The position numbers were made by a program, and so were the translations under genes. Of a stretch of DNA of 64,000 bases, positions 1-9,323 are shown piece by piece. Each line of letters opens with the position of its first letter. The stretch's first letter is position 1. The stretch is from Saccharopolyspora soli (GTDB lineage: Bacteria; Actinomycetota; Actinomycetes; Mycobacteriales; Pseudonocardiaceae). The DNA lies in contig NZ_JALBWV010000006.1 of the NCBI RefSeq assembly GCF_022678645.1, positions 124,001-188,000 on the forward strand, in the 5' to 3' direction. The notes under the pieces are model-generated. The model worked only from the letters and a program-made list of their open reading frames with translations. It was not told the origin of the DNA and searched no databases.

Positions 1-20
1 TTATGTATGTCCAATACACG

Positions 21-117
21 GCACTGGGGCTGTCCTCGCGAGGGCGACGTCTGAGAACCCGCGGCGGTGCCAGCTGCGAGGGTGGGCTAAGCGGCTTCGC
101 CGCTTCAAAGACAGCGG
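21..117. repeat. Dispersed intergenic repeat, truncated copy A
   Basis: This stretch matches 61295-61390 over about 85 bases with small gaps. Shared blocks include GCTGTCCTC, CTGAGAACCCGC and GCGGTG. Both copies end in the same small hairpin, here AAGCGGC (89-95), loop TTC, GCCGCTT (99-105), which is also preserved by a compensated structure in copy B. It occupies the whole gap before the YrbEB gene, so it is either an insertion within the mce operon or a 5' leader. Only the 3' half of the longer copy B is present here. No coding sequence is visible in 1-127. Confidence 0.7.
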
Positions 118-127
118 AAATGCGACC

Positions 128-967
128 ATGGTGACGATCTCGCAGCGCGCTAGGCGCGCGGCCCGGCGGCCGTTGGAGCTGTTGGACGACCTGGGCGACC
201 AGATGTCGTTCTACCTGCGGTCGGTGGCCTGGATTCCGCGGGCGATCACCCGCTACGCCAAGGAAACGCTGCGGCTGCTCGCCGAGGTGAGCTTCGGCAG
301 CGGCGCGCTGGCGGTGATCGGCGGCACGGTCGGCGTGATGATCGGCCTGACCCTGTTCACCGGCACCGTCGTCGGATTGCAAGGCTTCGCCGCGCTGGAC
401 CAGATCGGCACCTCGGCGTTCGCCGGGTTCGTCTCCGCGTACTTCAACACCCGCGAGATCGCACCGCTGGTGGCCGGGCTCGCGCTGTCCGCGACGGTCG
501 GTTCCGGCTTCACCGCGCAGTTGGGGGCGATGCGGATCTCCGACGAGATCGACGCGTTGGAAGTCATGGGCGTGCCGAGCTTGCCGTACCTGGTGACCAC
601 TCGGGTGATCGCCGGGTTCATCGCGGTCATCCCGCTGTACGTGCTCGGTCTGCTGACGTCCTACATCGCCGCCCGCGGGGTCACGATCTACATCTACGGC
701 CAGTCGGCGGGCACCTACGACCACTACTTCAACCTGTTCCTGCCGCCCGAGGACGTGCTGTGGTCCTTCGGGAAGGTGCTGGTCTTCAGCGTGGTGGTGA
801 TCATGACGCACTGCTACTACGGCTACCGCGCCAGCGGCGGCCCGGCCGGGGTCGGCGTCGCGGTGGGCCGCGCGGTGCGGACCGCGATCGTGACCACCGC
901 ACTGCTCGACTTCTTCCTCAGCCTCGCGATCTGGGGCACCACGACGACGGTTCGGATCACCGGATGA
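128..967 (+). CDS. yrbEB: MlaE/YrbE-family ABC permease of an mce operon (YrbEB)
   Basis: This 279-residue integral membrane protein is a permease of the MlaE/YrbE family, which forms the membrane channel of Mce lipid importers together with an Mkl-type ATPase. At least five hydrophobic segments are visible, with the conserved stretch around residues 115-165 (EIAPL, TAQLGAMRISDEIDAL, EVMGV) that is the family signature. Its stop overlaps the start of mceA by four bases (ATGA), so the two are translationally coupled. Mce operons normally carry two permeases, so this should be the second; the first and the ATPase would lie upstream of the window. The ribosome-binding site before ATG 128 is weak, and the sequence just upstream is a dispersed repeat. 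Confidence 0.93.
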   Translation: MVTISQRARRAARRPLELLDDLGDQMSFYLRSVAWIPRAITRYAKETLRLLAEVSFGSGALAVIGGTVGVMIGLTLFTGTVVGLQGFAALDQIGTSAFAGFVSAYFNTREIAPLVAGLALSATVGSGFTAQLGAMRISDEIDALEVMGVPSLPYLVTTRVIAGFIAVIPLYVLGLLTSYIAARGVTIYIYGQSAGTYDHYFNLFLPPEDVLWSFGKVLVFSVVVIMTHCYYGYRASGGPAGVGVAVGRAVRTAIVTTALLDFFLSLAIWGTTTTVRITG

Positions 968-2307
968 GTACCCGAGGTGCGTTGACCACGACACTGCGGC
1001 GCCGCGCGCTCGGCGTTGCGTTCCTGCTGTGCATCGCGTTGTTCATCAGCCTCACAGTGGCGATCTACCAGAAGGCTTTCGCGTCCAGCGTGGACGTTTT
1101 GCTGAAGGCCGCGTCGACCGGGAACCAGCTGTTGCCCGAGTCGGACGTCAAGGTGCGCGGCATGGTCGTCGGCCGGGTGGTGAGCGTCACGTCCACAGGG
1201 GACGGTGCCGAGCTGCGTCTGGCGCTGGACCCGGATCGGGCCGAGCAGCTGCCGTCGAACGTGTCGGCGCGGCTGCTGCCGCGCACCCTGTTCGGCGAGC
1301 GCTACGTGTCGCTGGAATTGCCGGAGCAGGCCGCGTCGACGCCGCTGGCCTCCGGTGACGTGATCGAGCAGGACCGAACCCGCGCGGGCATCGAGCTGGA
1401 GAAGGTGCTGGCCGACACGATGCCGGTGCTGCAGGCGGTGCACCCGGACGACTTGGCGGTGACGCTGAACGCGCTGGACCAGGCGTTGGCCGGGCGCGGC
1501 AAGCCGCTCGGCGAGACGCTGTCGCAGCTGAACACCTATCTGGACGGGCTCAACCCGTCGGTTCCGGACTTGCAGCAGAACCTGCAGGAGTTGGTCGGCG
1601 TCGCCCAGACCTACGAGCAGGCCGCCCCGGACGTGCTGGAGGCGCTGGACAACTTCAGCACCACGGCCCGCACCCTGGTGGCGCAGCGCGCCAACCTGAC
1701 CGCGCTGACCGGGCAGTTGACCAGCACCTCCGGTGATCTGACCACGTTCCTGCGGGACAACCGGCAGAACATCATCCAGCTCGGCGAGTCGCAGCGACCG
1801 ACGCTGGACGTGCTGGCCAAGTACGCGCCCGAATACCCGTGCTTCCTGCAGGAGATGGCGGAGTTCGTGCCGCGGATCCGGCAGGCGTTCGGCGCGGGCA
1901 CGGGTGAGCCGGGGCTGCACATCACCCTGGAGGTCACCCCGCACCGCGGCAAGTACGTCCCGAACCAGGACGAACCGGAGTTCGCCGACAAGCGCGGACC
2001 GCGCTGCTACAACCTCGTGCCGCAGCCGGACCCGGTGCCGGAGTACCCGCCGGACGGGCCGTTCAAGGACGGTTCGGTGCCACCGCCGGCGTCGCGCCAC
2101 TCCGACAGCGGCCTGAACCCGCCGTCGGCGGGCGAGCCCGCGAGCACTTCGCCGCAGTCCGCGACGTGGGTGAACTCCCCGGCGGAACGGGACATGGTGG
2201 CGATGCTGCTGGCGCCCGCGCTCGGGCGCGATCCCGCGGATGTGCCGGACTGGGGCTCGCTGCTGGTCGGGCCCGTGCTGCGCGGAGCGGAGGTGAGCTA
2301 CCGGTGA
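964..2307 (+). CDS. mceA: MCE-family substrate-binding protein, MceA position
   Basis: This 447-residue protein is the first of six MCE proteins that are thought to form an envelope-spanning lipid or sterol import tube. ATG 964 overlaps the permease stop; a longer reading frame reaching back to 760 runs inside the permease gene and is rejected. One N-terminal transmembrane segment (about residues 14-34) is followed by an MCE domain (about 42-130, with VKVRGMVVGRV), a long helical region, and a C-terminal tail with the DPADVPDW-type sequence usual at this operon position. All six genes overlap or nearly overlap, so co-translation is likely. The substrate cannot be read from the sequence. Confidence 0.92.
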   Translation: MSTRGALTTTLRRRALGVAFLLCIALFISLTVAIYQKAFASSVDVLLKAASTGNQLLPESDVKVRGMVVGRVVSVTSTGDGAELRLALDPDRAEQLPSNVSARLLPRTLFGERYVSLELPEQAASTPLASGDVIEQDRTRAGIELEKVLADTMPVLQAVHPDDLAVTLNALDQALAGRGKPLGETLSQLNTYLDGLNPSVPDLQQNLQELVGVAQTYEQAAPDVLEALDNFSTTARTLVAQRANLTALTGQLTSTSGDLTTFLRDNRQNIIQLGESQRPTLDVLAKYAPEYPCFLQEMAEFVPRIRQAFGAGTGEPGLHITLEVTPHRGKYVPNQDEPEFADKRGPRCYNLVPQPDPVPEYPPDGPFKDGSVPPPASRHSDSGLNPPSAGEPASTSPQSATWVNSPAERDMVAMLLAPALGRDPADVPDWGSLLVGPVLRGAEVSYR

Positions 2308-3329
2308 ACGGCCGCAGCATCGTCGCGCCACTGGTCAAGTTCCTGATCTTCGTGCTGGTCACCGTGCTGGCCACCGGGTTGCTGGTGCTCACCATCGCCA
2401 ACCGGGATCTGCGATCCGCGGAGTCCTACACCGCCCGGTTCACCGACGTCACCAACCTCAACGAGGGCGACGAGGTGCGCATCTCCGGGGTGAAGGTCGG
2501 CGAGGTGGAGAGCATCGAGCTGGTCGACCGGCGGTTCGCGGAGGTGCGGTTCAACGTCTCCGACCGGCGGCTGCCGAGCTCGGTGACCGCCACGATCAAG
2601 TACCGCAACCTGGTCGGCCAGCGCTACATCGCGCTGGAACAGGGCGCGGACAACACCGGCGGCTTCCTGGCTCCGGGCAGCACGATCCCCTTGCAGCGCA
2701 CCAAACCGGCGCTGGACCTGACGGTGCTGCTGGGTGGGTTCAAGCCGCTGTTCCAGGCGCTTTCGCCGGAGGACGTGAACAAGCTGTCCTACGAGATCAT
2801 CCAGGTGTTGCAGGGCGAAGGCGGCACGGTGGAGAGCCTGCTGGCCCACACCGCCTCGCTGACCTCCACGATCGCTTCCCGCGACCAGGTGATCGGGCAG
2901 GTCATCGACAACCTCAACGGGGTGCTGGACACGGTGAACGCCCGCGACCAGCAGCTGTCCGAGCTGATCGGCCAGTTGCAGCAGGTGGTGTCCGGGCTGT
3001 CCGCCGACCGGGACGCGATCGGCGATGCGGTGACCGCGATGGACGGGCTGACCAACAGCACCGCCGGACTGCTGGTCGACGCGCGGCCGGGACTGCAGGA
3101 GGACATCGTCGGCCTCGGCCAGCTGTCGCAGAACCTCAACGACAACGAAGTGATCACCGAACAGGTGTTGCGCAACATGCCCGGCAAGATCGAAACGATC
3201 GCCCGGACCGCCAGCCACGGTTCCTGGTTCAACTTCTACATGTGCAAGGCCAGCGGCGCGGTCGGCGTCGGCGGCGCGAACGTGCCGCTGCCGTTGGTGC
3301 CCGTGAACCAGCCGAGGTGCCAGCGATGA
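2304..3329 (+). CDS. mceB: MCE-family protein, MceB position
   Basis: This 341-residue MCE protein starts at GTG 2304, overlapping the mceA stop (GTGA); the upstream extension of the frame is coding for mceA and not used. An N-terminal membrane anchor (about residues 8-30) precedes the MCE domain (about 37-115, containing the GDEVRISGVKVGEV signature), then a helical region with repeated Gln- and Asp-rich coils. The C-terminus carries two Cys residues that could form a disulphide outside the membrane. It stops within the start codon of mceC (ATGA overlap). It is assigned as the second subunit from operon position. Confidence 0.92.
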   Translation: MNGRSIVAPLVKFLIFVLVTVLATGLLVLTIANRDLRSAESYTARFTDVTNLNEGDEVRISGVKVGEVESIELVDRRFAEVRFNVSDRRLPSSVTATIKYRNLVGQRYIALEQGADNTGGFLAPGSTIPLQRTKPALDLTVLLGGFKPLFQALSPEDVNKLSYEIIQVLQGEGGTVESLLAHTASLTSTIASRDQVIGQVIDNLNGVLDTVNARDQQLSELIGQLQQVVSGLSADRDAIGDAVTAMDGLTNSTAGLLVDARPGLQEDIVGLGQLSQNLNDNEVITEQVLRNMPGKIETIARTASHGSWFNFYMCKASGAVGVGGANVPLPLVPVNQPRCQR

Positions 3330-4306
3330 CCGCATTCTCCCAGCGCGACCCGCTCAAGATCGGCATCGCCGGTCTGGTGGTCCTGGTGCTGATCTTCCTG
3401 CTCGCGCTGAACTTCGAGCGGCTGCCGCTGATCGGCGGCACCACCTACACCGCGCAGTTCACCGAGGCCGCCGGGCTGCGGGCGGACAACGAGGTGCGCA
3501 TCGCCGGGGTGAAGGTCGGCACGGTTTCCGACGTCGAGCTCGAAGGCGACCACGTGCTGGTCAGCTTCCGGGTCAGCGACGCGTGGCTCGGCGACCACAC
3601 CACCGCCTCGATCCGGATCAAGACGCTGCTCGGCCAGAAGTACCTGGCGCTGGATCCGCAGGGCAGCAAGGAGCTCTCGCCGTCCGAGCCGATCCCGCTG
3701 CAACGCACCATGTCGCCCTACGACGTCATCGAGGCGTTCAGCGACCTGTCGACCACAGTGGACCAGATCGACACCAAGCAGCTCGCGGACAGCTTCCGCA
3801 CCCTGTCCGACACCTTCGCCAACACGCCAGGTGAGGTCAGCGGCGCTCTCGACGGGCTGTCCCGGTTGTCGGAGACGATCTCCTCGCGGGACGAGCAGTT
3901 GCAGCAACTGCTGAACAACACCGCGCAGGTGTCGAAAACGGTCGCCGACCGCAACGCCGACTTCGAGAAGCTGCTGGCCGACGGCAACCTGCTGTTGCAG
4001 GAGATCAAGGCGCGGCGGGACTCGATCAGCGGACTGCTGGACGGCACCCGCAAGCTGTCCGCGCAGCTCAGCGGCCTGGTCGACGACAACGCCGCGGAGA
4101 TCGGCCCGACCCTGCAACAGTTGGACCGGGTCACCAAGATGTTGCAGCGCAACCAGGACAACCTGAACCGCAGCCTGGCGATGTTCGCGCCGTTCACCCG
4201 GCTGTTCTCCAACGTGCTGGGCAACGGCCGTTGGTTCGACACCTACATCTGCGGCCTGCTGCCGCCTGCCACCGGTCCGATCAACCAGAAGGGCTGCCAG
4301 CCATGA
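3326..4306 (+). CDS. mceC: MCE-family protein, MceC position
   Basis: This 326-residue protein has a short cytoplasmic N-terminus (MTAFSQRDPLK), one transmembrane helix (about residues 11-28), an MCE domain (about 38-115, ADNEVRIAGVKVGTV) and a long predicted coiled-coil region to about residue 290. The C-terminal stretch has a Cys pair as in the preceding subunit. ATG 3326 overlaps the mceB stop. Its architecture and length are typical of an MceC-type subunit; the symbol rests on order in the operon, since the middle MCE subunits look alike. Confidence 0.9.
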   Translation: MTAFSQRDPLKIGIAGLVVLVLIFLLALNFERLPLIGGTTYTAQFTEAAGLRADNEVRIAGVKVGTVSDVELEGDHVLVSFRVSDAWLGDHTTASIRIKTLLGQKYLALDPQGSKELSPSEPIPLQRTMSPYDVIEAFSDLSTTVDQIDTKQLADSFRTLSDTFANTPGEVSGALDGLSRLSETISSRDEQLQQLLNNTAQVSKTVADRNADFEKLLADGNLLLQEIKARRDSISGLLDGTRKLSAQLSGLVDDNAAEIGPTLQQLDRVTKMLQRNQDNLNRSLAMFAPFTRLFSNVLGNGRWFDTYICGLLPPATGPINQKGCQP

Positions 4307-5493
4307 CCAGCGCGCGCCCCTCGCTCACCCGAGCACTGTCGATCGCGGTGGTCGTCGTGCTCGCCGCGACGGTCGGGGTGTGGTGGCTGTTCTTCGGCGC
4401 CGCCGAACGGCAGGTCACCGCCTACTTCAACGCGGCCGTGGGCATCTACCCCGGCGGTGACGTGCGGATCCTCGGGGTGCCGGTGGGCACCGTCGACGAG
4501 ATCGTCCCGCAAGGCCAGCTGGTGCGGGTCGTGATGAGCGTGGACCGCGATGTCGACGTGCCCGCCGACGCGGGCGCGGTGGCCGTCTCGCCGAGCGTGG
4601 TCAGCGACCGGTACGTGCAGCTCACCCCGGTCTACAAGGGCGGGCCGAAGCTCGCCGACGGCGCGGTGATCCCGAAGGAGCGCACCGCGACGCCGGTCGA
4701 GCTGGACCAGATCTACCGCAGCCTCAACGACCTCACCACGGCCTTGGGGCCGAACGGGGCGAATGCCCAAGGCGCGCTGACCGACCTGCTCAACACGGGC
4801 GCGGCGAACCTGGGCGGCAACGGGCAGGCCCTGTCGGAGACCATCCGCAACCTCGGCGAAGTCGGGACCACGTTGTCCGGCAACAGCGAGCAGCTGTTCA
4901 GCACCGTCGACAACCTGCAGAAGTTCACCTCGATGCTGGCCGCCAACGACGACCAGGTGCGCCGGTTCAACACGCAGATGCAGCAGGTCAGTTCGTTCCT
5001 GGCCGGTGAGCGGCAGGACATGAGCGCGGCGATGGCGGAGTTGGCCATCGCGCTGGGCAAGGTCGAGTCGTTCGTCCGGGACAACCGGGAACTGCTGAAG
5101 TCCAACGTGGACCAGCTCAACGCGGTGGCGAACGTGCTGGTGGAGCAGAAGGCGGCGCTCAGCGAGTCGCTGAACAACGCACCGCTGGCGTTGAGCAACC
5201 TCAACAACGCCTACAACGGTGCGTCCGGGACGCTGGACACCCGCGCGAACATCAACGAGCTCAACCAGCCGCCGCTGGTGTCGGTGTGCAAGCTGCTGCA
5301 GCAGAACAGCACGGCGCAGGTGCCGAAGGAGGTCAGCGACGCTTGCGCGTCGTTGCAGCCGATCCTCGACGGCGCGGTCAAGCTGCCGACTCCGGCGGAG
5401 ACCCTCAACGCCTTGCAGAAGGGCACCCTGCCACCGCTGCCGCTCCCGCTGTCCACGACGGACAGCGCCCAATCCGCGGGAGGTGCCCGGTGA
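4303..5493 (+). CDS. mceD: MCE-family protein, MceD position
   Basis: This 396-residue MCE protein has an N-terminal transmembrane helix (about residues 9-31, ending WWLFFG), an MCE domain (about 35-115, with YPGGDVRILGVPVGTV) and a helical region with many Asn and Gln residues. It starts at ATG 4303 inside the mceC stop and ends one base into the next gene. The C-terminal 50 residues are rich in Pro and Leu and probably disordered. It is part of the same coupled six-gene set and presumably of the same transport complex. Confidence 0.9.
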   Translation: MTSARPSLTRALSIAVVVVLAATVGVWWLFFGAAERQVTAYFNAAVGIYPGGDVRILGVPVGTVDEIVPQGQLVRVVMSVDRDVDVPADAGAVAVSPSVVSDRYVQLTPVYKGGPKLADGAVIPKERTATPVELDQIYRSLNDLTTALGPNGANAQGALTDLLNTGAANLGGNGQALSETIRNLGEVGTTLSGNSEQLFSTVDNLQKFTSMLAANDDQVRRFNTQMQQVSSFLAGERQDMSAAMAELAIALGKVESFVRDNRELLKSNVDQLNAVANVLVEQKAALSESLNNAPLALSNLNNAYNGASGTLDTRANINELNQPPLVSVCKLLQQNSTAQVPKEVSDACASLQPILDGAVKLPTPAETLNALQKGTLPPLPLPLSTTDSAQSAGGAR

Positions 5494-6725
5494 TGCCGCG
5501 ACGTGGCTGGTGGCGATTTCGCGCGCCACGCGCCCCGCATGCCGACCGCCGATTTCGCGTGAAATCGCCCCGTTCCCTTCGGAAGGCGACCACGGCGTTC
5601 GTCGCGCTGGCGCTGCTGGTGGTCGGCGGGTGCGGTTCTCGCGGGGTTTACGACATGCCGCTGCCCGGTGGGGCGGATGTCGGGGACCACCCGTACCAGG
5701 TCAGGGTGCGGTTCGCCGACGTGCTGGACCTGGTGCCCAACGCCGGGGTTCGGGTCAACGACGTGCCGGTCGGCCGGGTGTCGACCATCGGGCTCGCGCC
5801 CGACTCGTGGCAGGCCGAGGTGACCGTGGAGGTCAACGGCGACGTGAAGCTCCCGGCCAACGCGACCGCCCGGCTGCGGCAGTCCAGCCTGCTCGGCGAG
5901 AAGTACGTCGAGCTCGCCGGTCCGCCCGAGTCGCAGCCCGCGGTCGGCCGACTCGCCGACGGCGCCCTCATCGGCCTCGACCGCACCAGTCGAAACCCCG
6001 AGGTGGAAGAGGTGCTCGGCGCGCTGTCCCTGCTGCTCAACGGCGGTGGCGTCGCCCAGTTGCAGGACATCACCAAGGAGCTCAACGCCGCGTTGGAAGG
6101 TCGCGAGCCCGACGTCCGCAGCCTGCTGTCCAACGTGGACGAACTCGTCGCCGGGCTGGACGCCCAGCGCGATGACATCACCCGCGCGTTGGACAGCATC
6201 AACCGGCTCAGCGCCCGGCTGAACGAACAGCGCGGCAGCATCGACACCGCGCTGCGCGACCTGGAGCCCGGCCTGCGGGTGCTCAACGAGCAACGCACCC
6301 AGCTGGTCACCATGTTGCAGTCGCTCGACGAGCTCTCCGGCGTCGCGACCGACGTGGTCAACCAGTCCCACGACGACATCGTGCACGACCTCAACCAGCT
6401 CGCCCCGGCACTGCACCAGCTGGCCGCGGCTGGGGAGAGCCTGCCGAAGTCGCTGGAGGTGCTGGTCACCTTCCCGTTCCCGGACAACGCCGTGGACGGC
6501 ATCGGCAACAGCGACTACACCAACCTCTACGCCAACGTCGACCTGGACCTCACCCACGTGCTGGAGAACCTGGGCCGCAGCCGACAGCCGCTGCTGCCGT
6601 TGCCGAGCCTGTCGAACTCGATTCCGCTGCCGCTGTCCCCACCGGACCAGACGGCGCAGCCACCGGCCGAGTCGGACGAGCACTCCGGCGGCCTGCTGGG
6701 CTCGTTGCTGGGAGGCGACCGCTGA
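5493..6725 (+). CDS. mceE: MCE-family lipoprotein, MceE position
   Basis: This 410-residue protein is the lipoprotein of the operon, as MceE is in mycobacteria. An Arg-rich N-terminus precedes a hydrophobic signal and a lipobox, LVVGGC, at about residues 42-47, so the mature protein would be lipid-anchored at the Cys. The MCE domain follows (about 65-150, PNAGVRVNDVPVGRV). The last 70 residues are Pro- and Ser-rich. ATG 5493 overlaps the mceD stop; GTG 5490 immediately before it is an alternative. The N-terminal extension ahead of the signal is longer than usual, so the true start could lie further in. Confidence 0.92.
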   Translation: MPRRGWWRFRAPRAPHADRRFRVKSPRSLRKATTAFVALALLVVGGCGSRGVYDMPLPGGADVGDHPYQVRVRFADVLDLVPNAGVRVNDVPVGRVSTIGLAPDSWQAEVTVEVNGDVKLPANATARLRQSSLLGEKYVELAGPPESQPAVGRLADGALIGLDRTSRNPEVEEVLGALSLLLNGGGVAQLQDITKELNAALEGREPDVRSLLSNVDELVAGLDAQRDDITRALDSINRLSARLNEQRGSIDTALRDLEPGLRVLNEQRTQLVTMLQSLDELSGVATDVVNQSHDDIVHDLNQLAPALHQLAAAGESLPKSLEVLVTFPFPDNAVDGIGNSDYTNLYANVDLDLTHVLENLGRSRQPLLPLPSLSNSIPLPLSPPDQTAQPPAESDEHSGGLLGSLLGGDR

Positions 6726-7828
6726 TGCTGAGCCGTCGAGTACGCGTGCAGATCGTCGCGTTCATCGCGATCGCCCTGGTGGGCGTCAGCTACGCCGGAG
6801 CCCGCTACGCGGGACTGGACCGGCTGTTCGGCCCGCGCGGCTACGTGGTGACCCTGCAACTGGCCGACACCGGCGGCGTCTTCGACAACGCCGAGGTCAC
6901 CTACCGCGGCGTGCCGGTCGGCCGGGTCGGCACCATGCGGCTGACCGGAAACGGAGTGGAGGTGCCGCTGGACATCGAATCCAGCGCGCCTCAGATCCCC
7001 AAGGACGTGCAAGCCGTGGTGACCAACCGGTCCGCGGTCGGTGAGCAGTACGTCGACCTGCGGCCGAACCGCGACGACGGCCCGTACCTGCAGGACGGCT
7101 CGGTGATCTCGCAGCAGTCCGCGACCACGCCGCTGCCGGTGGAAAACCTGATGACGAACCTGGACGCGTTCGCCAACTCGGTACCAGAGGACTCGCTGCG
7201 CACCGTGGTCAGCGAGCTGGGCACCGCGTTCCGCGACAACGGCGGCCACCTGCAGACGATCTTGGACACCAGCCGCGAGTTCACCGCCGCGGCGCAGCAG
7301 CACCTGCCGCAGACGGTGCAGCTGCTCGAAGACGGCAAGACCGTGCTGGCCACCCAGAACGAGCAGGGTTCGGCGATCAAGTCGTTCGGCCGGGACCTGC
7401 GGCTGCTGTCCGAGTCGCTGGAGCGCTCCGACGGCGATCTGCGCGCCGTGATCGAGCGAGCCCCGCCAGCCGCGCAGCAGGTCAGCGCGTTCCTGCAGGA
7501 GAACACCCAGCTCGGTCCGCTGCTGGCGAACCTGACCACCACCTCGCAGATCCTGTCGACGCGCACCGACGGGTTGGAGCAGATCATGACGCTGTACCCG
7601 GCCGTGGTCACCGCGAGCAACACCGTGGTGCCCGGCGACGGCTCGGCGCACTTCGGGCTGGTGCTCAACGTCTTCGACCCGTTGCCCTGCACCAAGGGCT
7701 ACGAACAGACCGAGCGCCGCAACGGCGCCGACCTCAGCCAGGTGCCGCTGAACACCAACGCGCACTGCGCCGAGCCCCCGGGCAGCGACACGTCGGTGCG
7801 CGGTGCGCAGAATGCACCAGGGCAGTAG
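6725..7828 (+). CDS. mceF: MCE-family protein, MceF position
   Basis: This 367-residue protein is the last MCE subunit of the operon. It has an N-terminal membrane helix (about residues 8-26), an MCE domain (about 38-115, NAEVTYRGVPVGRV), a helical region, and a C-terminal segment with two Cys residues. Its ATG overlaps the mceE stop by one base. Six MCE genes in this order, with the fifth a lipoprotein, define a complete mceA-F set. Confidence 0.92.
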   Translation: MLSRRVRVQIVAFIAIALVGVSYAGARYAGLDRLFGPRGYVVTLQLADTGGVFDNAEVTYRGVPVGRVGTMRLTGNGVEVPLDIESSAPQIPKDVQAVVTNRSAVGEQYVDLRPNRDDGPYLQDGSVISQQSATTPLPVENLMTNLDAFANSVPEDSLRTVVSELGTAFRDNGGHLQTILDTSREFTAAAQQHLPQTVQLLEDGKTVLATQNEQGSAIKSFGRDLRLLSESLERSDGDLRAVIERAPPAAQQVSAFLQENTQLGPLLANLTTTSQILSTRTDGLEQIMTLYPAVVTASNTVVPGDGSAHFGLVLNVFDPLPCTKGYEQTERRNGADLSQVPLNTNAHCAEPPGSDTSVRGAQNAPGQ

Positions 7829-7845
7829 GAGAGGAGACGCCTGAC

Positions 7846-8364
7846 ATGCATCCCGAAACCGCCAGGCGGCGTCGTCTTCCGGTCGTGGCCCTGGTGCTGC
7901 TCGCCGTGAGCCTGGTGGCCTGCCTGTTCTTCGGCGTCGCCTGGGCACTGGCCGCCAACGATTCCCTGCTCGACCGCGCCAACGCGCGGGACGCGGCGCT
8001 GCGCGACGGGCAGGCCGCGGTCATCAACTTCAACACCCTGGACTACCGGGACGTGAATCGCGGCCTGCAACGCTGGGAGGACAACTCGACCGGCCCGCTG
8101 CGCGACGAGGTCCGGCAGGGGCGGCAGAACTACGCGACCCAGATCGCTCAGGCCAAGAGCACCACCACGGCCCGGATCCTGGACGCCGGGATCGTCGAGC
8201 TCGACGAACACGCTGGCAAGGCCCGGATGATCGCGGTGGTGCAGGTCACGGTCACCATCGACGGACAGCAGCCAGCAAACAAGCAGGACCGCTACCAGGC
8301 CGAGCTCACCCGCGAAGGCGACAAGTGGAAGCTCAGCGCGCTCGGCACTGTGCCGGTCGGCTGA
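7846..8364 (+). CDS. Mce-associated membrane protein
   Basis: This 172-residue protein has a short basic N-terminus (RRRR at 6-9), one transmembrane segment (about 12-36) and an extracytoplasmic domain of about 130 residues. Small proteins of this type follow mceF in actinobacterial mce operons and are thought to stabilise the complex (Mas or Mam-type proteins). It lies 17 bases after mceF with a GGAGAGGAG ribosome-binding site, so it belongs to the operon. Assignment rests on topology, size and context. Confidence 0.85.
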   Translation: MHPETARRRRLPVVALVLLAVSLVACLFFGVAWALAANDSLLDRANARDAALRDGQAAVINFNTLDYRDVNRGLQRWEDNSTGPLRDEVRQGRQNYATQIAQAKSTTTARILDAGIVELDEHAGKARMIAVVQVTVTIDGQQPANKQDRYQAELTREGDKWKLSALGTVPVG

Positions 8365-8401
8365 TCGGCGGGACGCGCAAGCAATTCGAGGAGTGCAGCC
8401 A

Positions 8402-9268
8402 GTGCCAAGCAATCGCCGCCCCGGCCCGAACCGCCAACCCACCACCCGCCGCCCGAAGGTGGCGGGCCTGCGCAACCGCGACACGCCCAAGGACGCACCC
8501 CAGCCGGAGGTCGCGGCTCCGGCAGAGCCGGAGGGCGAAGGGGCGGAGCAGGTAGCGCCGGAGGTCGCGTCGGCAGAGCGGGCGGAGGCGGGGCGGGCGG
8601 AGCCTGCTGAGCCGGAGCTTGCGGAGACCGAGCGGGCGGAGCCCGCGGAGGTCGGCGCGGTGTCGGCGCAGCCGTTCGGAGCGCCGGGCGGCGTAGCCGC
8701 GCCCGCGAGCACCGGAGGTGCGGAGCCAGCGGTGGTGGCGGTCGGTCTGACGGAGCCCGCTGCGGCGAAGCGCGGCGTCACCTGGGGGTTGTGGATCGCT
8801 ACCGCCGTGCTCGCCGCGCTGGCGGCTTGGTTCGGCATCCAGTGGTACTCCGCGCTCTACACCGGGGCGGCGGCCAACGAGGCGCTGGTGTCGGCCGGGG
8901 CGACCAGCGAGGTCAACGGTCAGATCACCGATGCGGTGGAGAAGCTGTTCTCCTACGACTTCAACGACACGGCCAAGACCGAGAACGCCGCGCGGGATCT
9001 GCTCGTCGGCCCCGCCGTGCAGCGGTACAACGACCTGTTCGCGGTGGTCAAGCAGCAGGCCCCGCTGCAGCAGTTGATCGTCACCACGACCGTGAAGAAC
9101 AGCGCGGTGACGCGGCTGCAGGACGACCGCGCGGAGCTCCTGCTGTTCGTCGACCAGCACGCGATGCGCGCCAACACCGGTGAGAGCAACACCGGCCCGG
9201 CCCAGCTCTCGGTCAGCGCCGAGAAGCAGGGCGACCAGTGGAAGATCAGCCAAATCACCCTGCGCTGA
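8402..9268 (+). CDS. Mce-associated membrane protein with long acidic N-terminal region
   Basis: This 288-residue protein has a cytoplasmic N-terminal region of about 120 residues rich in Glu, Ala and Pro, one transmembrane helix (about 126-148), and an extracytoplasmic domain resembling that of the preceding gene (it ends KQGDQWKISQITLR, the neighbour ends REGDKWKLSALGTVPVG). The two are therefore probably diverged paralogues. GTG 8402 is chosen because a GAGGAG ribosome-binding site sits eight bases before it; GTG 8393 overlaps that site. It is the last gene of the mce operon, facing the convergent gene 55 bases away. Confidence 0.82.
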   Translation: MPSNRRPGPNRQPTTRRPKVAGLRNRDTPKDAPQPEVAAPAEPEGEGAEQVAPEVASAERAEAGRAEPAEPELAETERAEPAEVGAVSAQPFGAPGGVAAPASTGGAEPAVVAVGLTEPAAAKRGVTWGLWIATAVLAALAAWFGIQWYSALYTGAAANEALVSAGATSEVNGQITDAVEKLFSYDFNDTAKTENAARDLLVGPAVQRYNDLFAVVKQQAPLQQLIVTTTVKNSAVTRLQDDRAELLLFVDQHAMRANTGESNTGPAQLSVSAEKQGDQWKISQITLR

Positions 9269-9323
9269 TCGCAGTCGGTTCTCCCGTACCGGCACGCACG
9301 CACCTGGCGTCGTTCGTGGTGGA

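Noticed and set aside
823-8838. Several long minus-strand frames across the mce operon.
   Set aside because: They mirror six clearly identified MCE proteins and show no protein-like features.
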